Assembly: GCA_002709955.1 (NCBI GenBank)
Contig: PAQY01000002.1
Location: forward strand, 500,679 to 564,678
Source: Rhodospirillaceae bacterium
GTDB taxonomy: Bacteria > Pseudomonadota > Alphaproteobacteria > UBA8366 > Aestuariispiraceae
Length of the DNA stretch: 64,000 nucleotides
Direction of reading: 5' to 3'
Shown here one piece after another: positions 1-10,152 of this stretch (positions are counted from its first letter, which is position 1; every line of letters begins with the position of its first letter). Made by a program: the position numbers and the translations under genes. The notes beneath the pieces are model-generated. The model saw nothing but the letters and a program-made list of their open reading frames with translations. It was not told the DNA's origin and made no database searches.

Positions 1-396
1 TGTTTGCTGATGGGTGAGTCCGGGGCTGGGCAGTTGACCAAGATGGTCAATCAGATCTGCATCGGTGGATTGCTGCAGGGCCTGTCTGAGGCGATGAATT
101 TCGGATCAAAGGCCGGTCTGGACATGGAAAAGGTGATCAACGTCATTTCCAAAGGCGCAGCCGGGTCCTGGCAGATGGAAAATCGCGGCAAGACCATGGT
201 TGACGGTAAGTTCGATTTCGGGTTTGCCGTGGACTGGATGCGCAAAGATCTGGGGATTTGTTTGGCAGAGGCCAAGAATAATGGCGCCCGCCTGCCGGTC
301 ACCGCTCTGGTCGATCAGTTTTATGCCCAGGTTCAGGGACGCGGCGGCAATCGTTGGGATACGTCCAGCCTGATTCATCTTTTGGCGAATGACTGA
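1..396 (+). CDS. 3-hydroxyisobutyrate/beta-hydroxyacid dehydrogenase family protein, 3' part only
   Basis: Only the C-terminal 131 codons are in the window; the reading frame is open from base 1 and ends in TGA. The visible part is the all-helical C-terminal domain of the beta-hydroxyacid dehydrogenase family (3-hydroxyisobutyrate, tartronate semialdehyde, 6-phosphogluconate-type enzymes), which reduces or oxidises small hydroxyacids with NAD(P). The segment GESGAGQLTKMVNQ carries the family's conserved Lys-x2-Asn pair, where the Lys is catalytic. The downstream GSWQMENRGKTMVDG and the FAVDWMRKDLGICLAEA stretch also fit the family. The N-terminal Rossmann domain that would settle cofactor and substrate lies outside, so the exact substrate cannot be named. 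Confidence 0.85.
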   Translation, partial: CLLMGESGAGQLTKMVNQICIGGLLQGLSEAMNFGSKAGLDMEKVINVISKGAAGSWQMENRGKTMVDGKFDFGFAVDWMRKDLGICLAEAKNNGARLPVTALVDQFYAQVQGRGGNRWDTSSLIHLLAND

Positions 397-424
397 TCCG
401 TAAATAGGGATTAAAGTCCCTGCC

Positions 425-1624
425 ATGACAGATTGGTTACAAAAAACGAGCGACTGGCTGGTCACCGAAAGCCTGAAGGGCACACGGGCCGACCGCCTGA
501 TGAAACGTCTGTGCGAACAGATGGTGGAGGGTGGTATTCCGCTGATGCGTGGCGCCATCGTCTGCGGGCAATTGCACCCCTTGTTCCGGGCCTTCGCGGT
601 TACCTGGAATCGGGAAGAGGGACTGGTTCGGGATCGTTTCAGCTATGATTCCGCTGGTAATAATGAAGCCTGGTTGATGAGCCCCCTGAAGGCTGTAACC
701 TCCATTTCGCGGCCTGAAATACGGGCGCGCCTGTATTTGGGGGAGGGCGTGAACGAATTTCCCGTCCTCAAGGAATTCAAGGATCGGGGTTATACCGATT
801 ACCTGTGTATCCGAAGCAGCTTTTCCCTTCCTGAAGAAACCGCCTTGGCCAAGATGGATGGCTGTATCGCGACATTTACCGCCGATGCGCCGGGGGGCTT
901 CACGGATGAGCATATCGCGGCAATCAAGCGATTGTTTCCGCGTTTTGCGATGGCACTGAAAACCTATGTCCGGGAAACCACGGCACAGAATTTGGCCTCG
1001 ACCTATCTGGGCAGCCATGCGGGCGACCGGGTCCTGAATGGTCATATGCAGCGGGGTGATTGCGAGCTCATACGCGCGGCTGTCTGGTTTTCAGACATGC
1101 GGGGGTCAACGGCAACGGCTGATTGGATGAAGCCAGAACTGTTTATGGAGCGATTGAATCGATATTTCGAATGCACGGCCGGGTCTGTGATGGACCATGG
1201 TGGGGAGGTGCTGCGCTTTATCGGTGATGCGGTTCTGGCGATCTTCCCAATCAATGGGCCTGGCGGCGCAGAACGGGCCGGCCGTATGGCCGTGGCCGCC
1301 GCTAGAGATGCTGTTCGCCGCATGGACAGGGCGAATGAAAATCCACCGGAAAATGATACGGACCCGATCCGCTTTGGCCTGGGCCTGCATGTCGGTGAAG
1401 TTCTGTATGGCAATATTGGCGTGGCGGAGCGGCTGGAATTTTCAGTTATTGGCGCAACAGCCAATGAATCTGCCCGGTTGCAGGACCTGACCAAGACCCT
1501 GGATCGCCAGATCGTCGCCTCAGACGCTTTCACGGCCCTTGTCTCCGCAGACTGGGAAGCCATGGGCAGCCACCGCCTGCGCGGCGTCAGCGAACCCCAA
1601 CCAGTCTATGCCCTGACACTTTAG
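425..1624 (+). CDS. Class III adenylate/guanylate cyclase
   Basis: A 399-aa protein that should make cAMP (or cGMP) from the nucleoside triphosphate. The C-terminal half (about residues 215-380) is a class III catalytic domain: FSDMRGST holds the first metal-binding Asp, GGEVLRFIGDAVLAIF the second, and LHVGEVLYGNIG and the ATANESARL segment follow in the expected order. The N-terminal ~200 residues have no transmembrane segment and resemble the uncharacterised sensory region commonly fused to alphaproteobacterial cyclases; no ligand can be assigned. It starts 28 nt after the preceding dehydrogenase and may share its transcript. Two cNMP-binding proteins and a Crp-like regulator further along are possible targets, but that is inference. 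Confidence 0.9.
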   Translation: MTDWLQKTSDWLVTESLKGTRADRLMKRLCEQMVEGGIPLMRGAIVCGQLHPLFRAFAVTWNREEGLVRDRFSYDSAGNNEAWLMSPLKAVTSISRPEIRARLYLGEGVNEFPVLKEFKDRGYTDYLCIRSSFSLPEETALAKMDGCIATFTADAPGGFTDEHIAAIKRLFPRFAMALKTYVRETTAQNLASTYLGSHAGDRVLNGHMQRGDCELIRAAVWFSDMRGSTATADWMKPELFMERLNRYFECTAGSVMDHGGEVLRFIGDAVLAIFPINGPGGAERAGRMAVAAARDAVRRMDRANENPPENDTDPIRFGLGLHVGEVLYGNIGVAERLEFSVIGATANESARLQDLTKTLDRQIVASDAFTALVSADWEAMGSHRLRGVSEPQPVYALTL

Positions 1625-2000
1625 ATATATCGGGTCGACATCCCGGACACCAGTGCGCACAAGCGGCTGTGACGGGAAGAGTAAACGCAGAGGGGCGCAG
1701 AGTAGGCGCGAAGGACGCAGAGGGGATGGTGTGCTATGGGGAACCACGTCTGACCTTCCGCCCTATTCTCATCCTGAGGGGCGCTGTAAGTTCGGTGCTT
1801 ACAGCAGGTCACCCTTCGAGACGTTGCACTCCTGAGGGTGAGAGTGGTGTTTCAAAAATTCGTCATCCCGGACTTGATCCGGGATCCAGGGCAGCAGGCG
1901 CATTTGGTGCTTGTGACCTGCCTGCGCGGGTATGATGGGGATGTCATCATGGTAACATGGGGTGGATTGGCCGGGAGGGGCACCTTTTGCCAACCAGGCC
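1625..2000. other. Gene-free spacer holding one composite repeat
   Basis: There is no credible gene in these 376 bases between the cyclase (plus) and the PPOX gene (minus), which converge here. Most of the spacer is the composite repeat described separately at 1681-1941. Short open frames across it are repeat-derived. Confidence 0.7.
1681..1941. repeat. Composite intergenic repeat, copy A
   Basis: Four modules occur in a fixed order: a purine-rich GCGCAGAG..GGCGCGAAGGACGCAGAGG block; CCTTCCGCCCTATTCTCATCCTGAGG; CCCTTCGAGACGTTGCACTCCTGAGG; and CGTCATCCCGGACTTGATCC followed by CCTGCGCGGGTATGA. The same modules in the same order recur twice in tandem at 12304-12862. This copy is more diverged and lacks the CGACAGCGCCGTCTCGAAGG stretch of module two. 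The third and fourth modules resemble inverted repeats widely scattered in alphaproteobacterial genomes. It lies between two convergent genes. Confidence 0.85.
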
Positions 2001-2624
2001 TTAGTATATTTCCTGTTTCATGCGGTCGGGGTAGTCGCTGTCATAGGCCTTGCCGTCGAATGTGCCCTTGCTGAGTGTGCTGAGGATCTGACCGGCAGAG
2101 GGCAGGGCCTTGCGGTCCAGGCGGGTTTCGGGGTCCCACAGCTGAGATCGGGCCAGGGCTTTCTGGCATTGGAAATAGACGCGATCCACCTGTACCTGGA
2201 CCACGCTGCGGGGCGGCTTGCCCTGCATGATGAAACGATCCAGCAGTTCCGGGGCGACGCTGATTGTCGCGCGGCCATTGATGCGCAGGGTCTCCCCAAT
2301 GCCGGGGATCAGGAACAGCAGTGAAACCCGTGGATCGCGCACAATGTTGCGCAGGGAATCGATGCGGTTATTCCCGCGACGGTCCGGGATCAGGACGGTA
2401 CGGTTATCCGCGATGTGAACGAATCCGGCAGGGTCGCCTCGGGGGGAGCTGTCCAGGCCTTCCGGGCCGACGGTGGATAGCACGACGAAGGGGGAGGCTT
2501 CGATAAAGGCGCGATAGTGATCGGATATATAGTCGATTTCTTTGATCAGGGAGGTTTCTTTGGGAACCCCATACAGTGCTTCCAGATCCTCAACTGTGCT
2601 GAGTGTGTGATCGGATGCCGTCAT
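2001..2624 (-). CDS. PPOX-type FMN-binding flavoprotein (pyridoxamine 5'-phosphate oxidase family)
   Basis: A 207-aa soluble protein with the split-barrel flavin fold of the pyridoxamine-phosphate-oxidase superfamily. FVVLSTVGPEGLDSSPRGDP, the DRRGNNRIDSLRNIV stretch and the PRVSLLFLIPG segment match the MSMEG_1061-like subgroup, whose physiological substrate is not established; it is not the PdxH enzyme itself. The frame is open further upstream to 2861, but that runs antisense-like through trpE. The ATG at 2624 has a good AGGAG eight bases before it, so I use that start. It begins 23 nt after the trpE stop and is probably co-transcribed with trpE, a place where many alphaproteobacteria carry trpG. 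Confidence 0.85.
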   Translation of the reverse strand: MTASDHTLSTVEDLEALYGVPKETSLIKEIDYISDHYRAFIEASPFVVLSTVGPEGLDSSPRGDPAGFVHIADNRTVLIPDRRGNNRIDSLRNIVRDPRVSLLFLIPGIGETLRINGRATISVAPELLDRFIMQGKPPRSVVQVQVDRVYFQCQKALARSQLWDPETRLDRKALPSAGQILSTLSKGTFDGKAYDSDYPDRMKQEIY

Positions 2625-2647
2625 CTGTTTCTCCTGACCTATAAGTG

Positions 2648-4156
2648 TTAGTTGCGTCCAGAGGCGAAGCGCACGGCCTCCTGCGTGGCGCGGACGAGGG
2701 CCTTGGCCTTGTTCACGCATTCCTGATGTTCTGAGGCCGGGTCGCTGTCGGCAACGATTCCAGCCCCGGCCTGGACGATCATCTTGCCGTCCTTGACCAC
2801 GGCGGTTCGCAGCACGATGCAGGTATCCATGGACCCGTCGGCCCCGAAATAGCCGATGCAACCGGCATAGATGCCCCGGCGATCCGGTTCCAGTTCCTCA
2901 ATGATCTGCATGGCGCGCACCTTGGGCGCACCTGATACTGTGCCAGCGGGAAACCCCGCCATCAGCGCGGTCAGGGCGTCCACGCCGTCTTTTATCTGGC
3001 CTTCCACGTTCGAGACGATGTGCATGACATGGCTGTAGCGTTCGACAATGAATTTGTCTGTGACATCAATGGTGCCGATCTTGCTGACCCGTCCAACATC
3101 ATTGCGGCCCAGATCCAGCAGCATCAGATGTTCAGCGCATTCCTTGGGGTCGCCCAGCAGGTCCTGTTCCATTCGTTGATCTTCTGCGCGGTCCGCGCCG
3201 CGGGGGCGTGTTCCTGCGATGGGGCGGATCGTGACCTTGCCATCGCGCAGACGGACCAGAATTTCAGGGCTGGACCCGACAATCGCAAACCGTCGAAAGG
3301 CCATGAAAAACAGGAAGGGGGATGGATTTGTGCGCCGCAGCGCGCGATACAGCGAAAAGGGCGGCAGGTCGAAGGGCATTTCAAACCGTTGCGACAGCAC
3401 GACCTGAAAAATATCGCCGGCCAGGATATATTCCTTCGCCTTGGCGACCATGGCCTGATAGGCCTGTGGCGTCATATTCGCGACGGGCTCAATCCCTGCA
3501 TCCTGAGCAGATCGCCCAGCCGTGGCATAGGGCAGGGGGCGCTCCAGGCTGTCGCGCATTTCCGACAGGCGTTCCAGCGCTTTCTCATAGGCCGCGGTGG
3601 CCCCAATTTCCGGGTCCGGGCGCACCGGCGTCACAAAGGTGACGATATCTTCGATGCTGTCGAAGACCGCAACCAGCGTTGGGCGGATGAAAATGCCGTC
3701 TGGGACCTGCAGCACGTCGTTGTTTTCATCCGGGAAAGGTTCCACCAAACGCACACAATCATAGCCCATATAGCCGACCAGACCGGCCGCCATTGGAGGC
3801 AGCGAGTCGGGCATGTCCATCTCGCATTCCTTATGCAGGGCACGCAGCGAGTCGAGGGTGGGAAGGGAATGGGCCTCAAACGCATCGGGATCAATCAGGG
3901 CACGGCGATTGACCTGGGCCTTATCACCGAAGCAACGCCAGATCAGGTCCGGCTTCATCCCGACAAAGGAATACCGCCCCCGAATGGCCCCCCCTTCGAC
4001 AGATTCGAAAAGGAACGCATCCGCGCGCCCATCGGCCAGCTTCATATAGGCGGAAACAGGCGTCTCTAAATCCGCGACCAGTCTGGTATAGACGACCTGG
4101 GGTTTCCCGGCTTCATAGAGCCGCTTGAAGCTCTCTATATCGGGAAAGCATTCCAT
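2648..4156 (-). CDS. trpE: Anthranilate synthase component I
   Basis: A 502-aa protein that converts chorismate plus ammonia (from the TrpG amidotransferase) to anthranilate, the first step of tryptophan synthesis. The N-terminal LFESVEGG segment corresponds to the tryptophan-feedback LLES motif. The C-terminal half carries the chorismate-binding signatures PIAGTRPRG, DLGRNDVGRVS and GTVSGAPKVRAMQI, ending in GYFGADGSMDTCIVLRT. Length is normal for the family. It starts 2 nt after the stop of the PpiD-like gene and is likely in the same transcript. No trpG, trpD or trpC follows; the partner subunit must be encoded elsewhere. I see no leader peptide rich in Trp codons, because the upstream sequence is coding. 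Confidence 0.97.
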   Translation of the reverse strand: MECFPDIESFKRLYEAGKPQVVYTRLVADLETPVSAYMKLADGRADAFLFESVEGGAIRGRYSFVGMKPDLIWRCFGDKAQVNRRALIDPDAFEAHSLPTLDSLRALHKECEMDMPDSLPPMAAGLVGYMGYDCVRLVEPFPDENNDVLQVPDGIFIRPTLVAVFDSIEDIVTFVTPVRPDPEIGATAAYEKALERLSEMRDSLERPLPYATAGRSAQDAGIEPVANMTPQAYQAMVAKAKEYILAGDIFQVVLSQRFEMPFDLPPFSLYRALRRTNPSPFLFFMAFRRFAIVGSSPEILVRLRDGKVTIRPIAGTRPRGADRAEDQRMEQDLLGDPKECAEHLMLLDLGRNDVGRVSKIGTIDVTDKFIVERYSHVMHIVSNVEGQIKDGVDALTALMAGFPAGTVSGAPKVRAMQIIEELEPDRRGIYAGCIGYFGADGSMDTCIVLRTAVVKDGKMIVQAGAGIVADSDPASEHQECVNKAKALVRATQEAVRFASGRN

Positions 4157-4158
4157 GA

Positions 4159-6051
4159 TCAGCGATACACTCTGTCGATGACTTCGGGGTAGGTTGTTGT
4201 TTCAATTTCCTTCTGCAGGGCAACCCCCAACTGTTCGACCAGATCATTGGACATGCCGACCGCCAGTGCATCGGCGATGTTCTTGCGGAAATCTTCCTCA
4301 ACCGCCGCGTCGGCGGGGGTGATCTTGGTCAGGCGCGCGATCACGAAGGCATCATCCTGAACACCATAGGCCGCCTTGCCAGAGTCCAGCCCGAACAATT
4401 CACTGGCCAGGGCATCTGGGATACGCGCGCCGCCTGCAGCCTGCCCATTGCGAGCAAAGTTCTCGATAGTGTTCACCTCGGCATTATTGCTGGATGCGAT
4501 CATCGCAATATCCCCGGCTTCACCCAATTGCGCGGCCAAGGTCTGGGCACGCAGCTCTGCGGCCTGATAGCGGGCGTCTTTCATCCACGCGGCCATAACC
4601 TCGTCCCGTACAGAGGCAAAATCCGGGATCGCCGCCGGGGTGATGTTATCCACGCGCAGCATGAACATGGCGTTGGATTCCGTGGTTTCCAGGAAGCCGA
4701 CATCGCCAGCGTTCAGATCTTCGGCAAATGCCTTTTGCAGGAAGGTCAGGCCCGCAGGAAGGTTGGCAAGGGGGGTGCCATCCGGCCCACGCCCCTGGGC
4801 ATCAACCGCATCGATTTTCTGGGCATCAATGCCGATAGACGCCCCGGCTTCTTCCAGCGTCATCCCCTGTGCAAAAGCATCTTCCAGTCTTTTGCCGTAA
4901 TCGAATACTTCATTATAGGCGCGGTCCAGGGCAAGGTCGCGGGTGATTTGATCACGCACTTCATCCAATGTGGGTTCGCTGCCTTCCTGAATGGTGGTGA
5001 CGATGGCGACAGACCAACCGAAAGCCCCTTCAAAGGCACTGGTAACGCCGGGTGCATCCAGGGAGAAAGCGGCTTCAGCAAGGGCTTCATTGGGAATACC
5101 CTGGCGGCTGAATTCACCCAATTCAATCAGTTGCAGACCCATTTCCGTAATCTTGGCATTCAATTCTTCTGCTGGGACGGCGGCTAATGTTTCTGATGCC
5201 GCTTTCGCGTCTTCTTCAGAATTAAACAAGATCTGGCCGATGTCGCGTTGTTCCGGCTGACCCAACTCGCCAAGGCGGGCTTCATAGGATGCCTGAATAT
5301 CGGCTTCCGCAATTTCCATCTTCTCGGCAATGGCTTCCGGGGAGATCAGAACATAGGTCATGCCGCGCAATTCCGGGCGGCGGAAATCTTCCTTCCGTTC
5401 GTCATAGAAAGCTTGCAGGGCGGCATCATCCGGTTCGGATGGCGCCTCTACAGAGGCGATGGGAAGGGTAATGTATTCAGCGGATCGACGTTCCCCAAAG
5501 AAATGATAGATGCGATCCACCAGGGCTTCGGGTGCCGTGCTGCCAGCGGTAACTGCGCCCAGCAATTGTGACCGGGCGATTTCATGGCGGACCAGTTCAA
5601 CCATCCCCGGCTCTGTCAGGCCATTCTGTTGCAGCGCGGTTTCAAAGCGCAGGCGGTCGAATGTGCCGTCACTGCCCTGAAAGGTCGTGCGGGTCTGGAT
5701 TTCGGTGCGCACCATATCGTCGCTGGCGGTCAGATCTTTGCGGTCGGCCTCTGCCTCATAAAGCGTGCGCAATGTCATGTTTTGCAGAACATTGTTGGCA
5801 AGGTTCAACTGGCGGGCGACATCGCTGTCGATTGAATCGAGGCGCTGAGTCTGAAGGAAGCGCTGATAGGCGATATAGAATTCCTGGAAACTGATGTCGC
5901 GGTCGCCAACTTTTGCCACCGTATCCCCATTGGCGCTGTTGCCCAGTCCTTCATAGGACGATACGCCCCAACCCAGAAAGCTAAGGACCAGGAGGCCCAG
6001 AATAGCCTTGGCAATCCAAGAGCCGGTGGATGCGCGCATCTTTTGTAACAT
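4159..6051 (-). CDS. PpiD-like periplasmic peptidyl-prolyl isomerase / foldase
   Basis: A 630-aa membrane-anchored protein. Residues 14-35 (AKAILGLLVLSFLGWGVSSY) form a signal anchor, followed by a SurA/PpiD-type N-terminal chaperone domain (LVRHEIARSQLLGAV and surroundings) and a degenerate parvulin-like domain at about 270-370 (QRDIGQILF, ELGEFSRQGI, FGWSVAIVTTI), then a second SurA-like half. The family folds outer-membrane proteins in the periplasm near the Sec exit; actual prolyl isomerase activity is often weak. The frame extends to 6177, but the ATG at 6051 places the anchor at the correct distance from the N-terminus (MLQKMRAST). The PpiD-trpE order is typical of Alphaproteobacteria. 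It is divergent from tpiA. Confidence 0.88.
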   Translation of the reverse strand: MLQKMRASTGSWIAKAILGLLVLSFLGWGVSSYEGLGNSANGDTVAKVGDRDISFQEFYIAYQRFLQTQRLDSIDSDVARQLNLANNVLQNMTLRTLYEAEADRKDLTASDDMVRTEIQTRTTFQGSDGTFDRLRFETALQQNGLTEPGMVELVRHEIARSQLLGAVTAGSTAPEALVDRIYHFFGERRSAEYITLPIASVEAPSEPDDAALQAFYDERKEDFRRPELRGMTYVLISPEAIAEKMEIAEADIQASYEARLGELGQPEQRDIGQILFNSEEDAKAASETLAAVPAEELNAKITEMGLQLIELGEFSRQGIPNEALAEAAFSLDAPGVTSAFEGAFGWSVAIVTTIQEGSEPTLDEVRDQITRDLALDRAYNEVFDYGKRLEDAFAQGMTLEEAGASIGIDAQKIDAVDAQGRGPDGTPLANLPAGLTFLQKAFAEDLNAGDVGFLETTESNAMFMLRVDNITPAAIPDFASVRDEVMAAWMKDARYQAAELRAQTLAAQLGEAGDIAMIASSNNAEVNTIENFARNGQAAGGARIPDALASELFGLDSGKAAYGVQDDAFVIARLTKITPADAAVEEDFRKNIADALAVGMSNDLVEQLGVALQKEIETTTYPEVIDRVYR

Positions 6052-6309
6052 GATTTCACTCGTCGCAATGGTTTCAGGAAAGCGGTTCTGCCCTGGGACA
6101 TGTCCCAAATTGAATTCGCCCGGATCATAAGGGGGCGTTTCGACCCCCGCAATCGCAAATGCCAGCCCATCTGCCAAGGGAATTCGCAGTATTTTCCAAT
6201 TCTGGCACCCTTTTCTATCGTTTGGTTCTACAGATTGGCGTTCTTAGATGGGCGTGGTAAACCCGTGGCGCAAGATATTCCCATAACCAGCCAAGGATCC
6301 TTTAGACCC

Positions 6310-7062
6310 ATGAGCAGACGCCCCCTGATTGCCGGAAACTGGAAAATGAACGGATTGTTAAGCGATGGGACTGCCCTGGCGCAGGCTGTGGCGCAGGGTG
6401 GAGGGGATGCGCCCTGTGACATTCTGATCTGCCCCCCGGTAACATTGTTGGGGGCTGTTAAATCGGTTCTGTCTGGTTCTGCCATCCATCTGGGCGCACA
6501 GGATTGTCATTGGCAGGAGAAGGGGGCTCACACGGGCGATATCTCCGCCCAAATGCTGGTCGATGTTGGATGCAGTCATGTCATTCTGGGCCATTCTGAA
6601 CGCCGGGCCGATCATGGAGAAACCGATTCCCAGGTAGCGCAGAAAGCCAGCGCGGCCCATCAGGCTGGTTTGATCGCGGTGATCTGTGTTGGCGAAACGG
6701 AGGCACAGCGGGATGCGGGTGATACGATGTCGGTGATCTCCGCCCAACTGGATGGATCTGTTCCCCGGTCCGCAACGTCTGAGAACACGGTCATCGCCTA
6801 TGAACCGGTTTGGGCCATCGGGACGGGTCGCACCCCAACGGCACAGGAAGCCAATCAGGTGCACGCCCATATTCGTGCCCATCTGCGCGGTCATTTGGGC
6901 GCTGAAGGAATAGCGGCCCTGCGCATTCTGTATGGTGGATCCATGAAGCCCGGCAATGCGGCAGACCTGTTGGCGCAGCCCGATATTGATGGTGGATTAA
7001 TCGGGGGGGCGGCCCTGAAAGCCGAGGATTTCTTGAGCATCGTTGCTGCGGCAAAGGCATGA
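6310..7062 (+). CDS. tpiA: Triosephosphate isomerase
   Basis: A 250-aa TIM-barrel enzyme interconverting dihydroxyacetone phosphate and glyceraldehyde 3-phosphate. The catalytic set is complete: GNWKMNG (Lys), LGHSERR (His) and AYEPVWAIGTGRTPT (Glu), with the phosphate-gripping YGGSMKPGNA near the end. The open frame runs 70 codons further upstream, but that part overlaps the 5' region of the divergent foldase gene and is not TpiA-like; the ATG at 6310 gives the standard MSRRPLIAGNWK start. It stands divergent from the foldase and upstream of secG, the usual alphaproteobacterial tpiA-secG-pyrG order. Confidence 0.97.
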   Translation: MSRRPLIAGNWKMNGLLSDGTALAQAVAQGGGDAPCDILICPPVTLLGAVKSVLSGSAIHLGAQDCHWQEKGAHTGDISAQMLVDVGCSHVILGHSERRADHGETDSQVAQKASAAHQAGLIAVICVGETEAQRDAGDTMSVISAQLDGSVPRSATSENTVIAYEPVWAIGTGRTPTAQEANQVHAHIRAHLRGHLGAEGIAALRILYGGSMKPGNAADLLAQPDIDGGLIGGAALKAEDFLSIVAAAKA

Positions 7063-7184
7063 TCGCAAGGAAAACCACTTTCGGGCTTTAAATTCAGGCA
7101 CTGACGCGTTACATACCCCACAATTCAAAGGCATCTGTAGATCGGGTGTCGAAACCAAGTTTCTTGAGTGAGGCCTAGACCGCG

Positions 7185-7514
7185 ATGGAAAATATCATTC
7201 TGATCGTTCACCTGTTGATTGCCATTGCATTGATTGGCGTCATTTTGCTGCAACGCTCTGAAGGCGGCGCGTTGGGCATGGGCGGTGGTTCCGGCGGTGG
7301 TGGCGGTGGCATGTTCTCTGCCCGTGGGGCGGCAAATGCCCTGACCCGGACAACGGCCATTCTGGCGGCCTGCTTTATTGCAACCAGCCTGACGCTGGCA
7401 ATTCTTGCAGGCGGTCATAAGAATACCGAATCGATTTTCGATTCGGCCCCTGCTGAAACCACAGCACCGGCCCCGGTCGATGATGGAACGCCTGTCGTCC
7501 CCACATCGGAGTGA
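7185..7514 (+). CDS. secG: Preprotein translocase subunit SecG
   Basis: A 109-aa inner-membrane subunit of the SecYEG channel. The first membrane span begins at residue 3 (IILIVHLLIAIALIGVILLQ). It is followed by the family's hallmark cytoplasmic loop (RSEGGALGMGGGSGG, then MFSARGAANALTRTTA) and a second span (ILAACFIATSLTLAIL). The C-terminal tail is Ala/Thr/Pro-rich and low in complexity, as in many alphaproteobacterial SecG proteins. It lies between tpiA and pyrG and is followed by an intrinsic-terminator-like hairpin. Confidence 0.95.
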   Translation: MENIILIVHLLIAIALIGVILLQRSEGGALGMGGGSGGGGGGMFSARGAANALTRTTAILAACFIATSLTLAILAGGHKNTESIFDSAPAETTAPAPVDDGTPVVPTSE

Positions 7515-7540
7515 TCGGCGAAAATACAATGATATCAAGG

Positions 7541-7569
7541 AAGGCGGCGCAATTGCCGCCTTCTTCTTT
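7541..7569 (+). terminator. Intrinsic terminator-like hairpin after secG
   Basis: AAGGCGGC (7541-7548) pairs perfectly with GCCGCCTT (7555-7562) across a 6-nt GCAATT loop, followed by a broken T-run (CTTCTTT). It lies 27 nt after the secG stop and 68 nt before pyrG, so it may end the tpiA-secG transcript or lower read-through into pyrG. Confidence 0.65.
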
Positions 7570-7630
7570 GGGTCGGATTTCGCATCCGTGCGGATCAGGC
7601 TTGTCAGACGAAAGCCAAAGGATACAGTGA

Positions 7631-9277
<1,647 letters not shown>

Positions 9278-9308
9278 TCGCAGCCCCGTCTTATCAAGGA
9301 TCGTTCAG

Positions 9309-10148
9309 ATGCAGCAGCATACCGTCACGCTTGGCCAGATCGAAATTGCCAATCACAAGCCGTTCGTGCTGATCGCCGGGCCCTGTCAGATGGAAAGCCG
9401 CGATCATGCCCTGGATATGAGCGGCCGCTTGAAAGAAATCTGCGACGGGCTGGGCATCTCCCTGATCTATAAGACCAGCTATGACAAGGCGAACCGCACC
9501 TCCCTGAAGGGTCAGCGCGGCATGGGCCTGGATAAAGCGCTGGCGGTGTTTCAGGAAGTCAAAGACACCTATAAAATTCCCGTGCTGACCGATGTGCATG
9601 AGCGGGATCATTGTGCGGTCGTGGCCGATGTTGTCGATGTCCTGCAAATCCCAGCCTTCCTGTGTCGCCAGACCGACCTGCTGATCGCGGCGGCGCAAAC
9701 AGGGCGGGTGGTGAATGTGAAAAAGGGTCAGTTCCTGGCCCCCTGGGATATGAAAAATGTCGTCGCCAAACTGGTCGACAGCGGCAATTCCAATGTTCTG
9801 GTAACCGAACGCGGCGCAAGTTTTGGCTATAACACGCTGGTCACCGATTTCCGCAGCCTGCCGACAATGGCGCAACAGACCGGTATGCCCGTTGTCTTCG
9901 ATGCCACCCATTCGGTGCAACAGCCAGGCGGGCAGGGCACGTCCAGCGGCGGCCAGCGCGAATTTGTGCCGGTCCTGGCCCGTGCGGCGGTGGCCGTGGG
10001 CGTGGCGGCCCTGTTCATGGAAACCCATCAGGACCCGGATAATGCACCGTCCGATGGTCCGAATATGGTCCCCATCGACCAGATGGCGGATCTGCTGCTG
10101 ACCCTTCAGAATTACGATCGGATTACCAAAGCCACTTTGTCGGCGTAA
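9309..10148 (+). CDS. kdsA: 3-deoxy-8-phosphooctulonate synthase (KDO-8-P synthase)
   Basis: A 279-aa TIM-barrel enzyme condensing arabinose 5-phosphate with phosphoenolpyruvate to KDO-8-P for lipopolysaccharide inner core. Diagnostic stretches are [51 protein letters not shown] and [12 protein letters not shown]. The Cys of AGPCQ is the position that marks metal-dependent forms. The frame is open upstream into pyrG; the ATG at 9309 (after a TCAAGGATCG ribosome-binding region) gives the normal family start. Its presence argues for a KDO-containing outer membrane. Confidence 0.97.
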   Translation: MQQHTVTLGQIEIANHKPFVLIAGPCQMESRDHALDMSGRLKEICDGLGISLIYKTSYDKANRTSLKGQRGMGLDKALAVFQEVKDTYKIPVLTDVHERDHCAVVADVVDVLQIPAFLCRQTDLLIAAAQTGRVVNVKKGQFLAPWDMKNVVAKLVDSGNSNVLVTERGASFGYNTLVTDFRSLPTMAQQTGMPVVFDATHSVQQPGGQGTSSGGQREFVPVLARAAVAVGVAALFMETHQDPDNAPSDGPNMVPIDQMADLLLTLQNYDRITKATLSA

Positions 10149-10152
10149 TCCA

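Noticed and set aside
2001..2861. Longer 286-codon version of the PPOX-type protein
   Set aside because: The extra 79 codons overlap the 3' end of trpE in another frame, are Arg/Gly-rich and do not belong to the family. The ATG at 2624 has a proper ribosome-binding site.
3020..4069. 349-codon plus-strand frame opposite trpE
   Set aside because: The minus strand encodes an intact TrpE with all motifs; the plus-strand product has no recognisable domain.
4159..4300. Trp attenuator or leader peptide before trpE
   Set aside because: The sequence upstream of trpE is the coding 3' end of the PpiD-like gene, 2 nt away. No Trp-codon run or terminator/antiterminator pair is visible.
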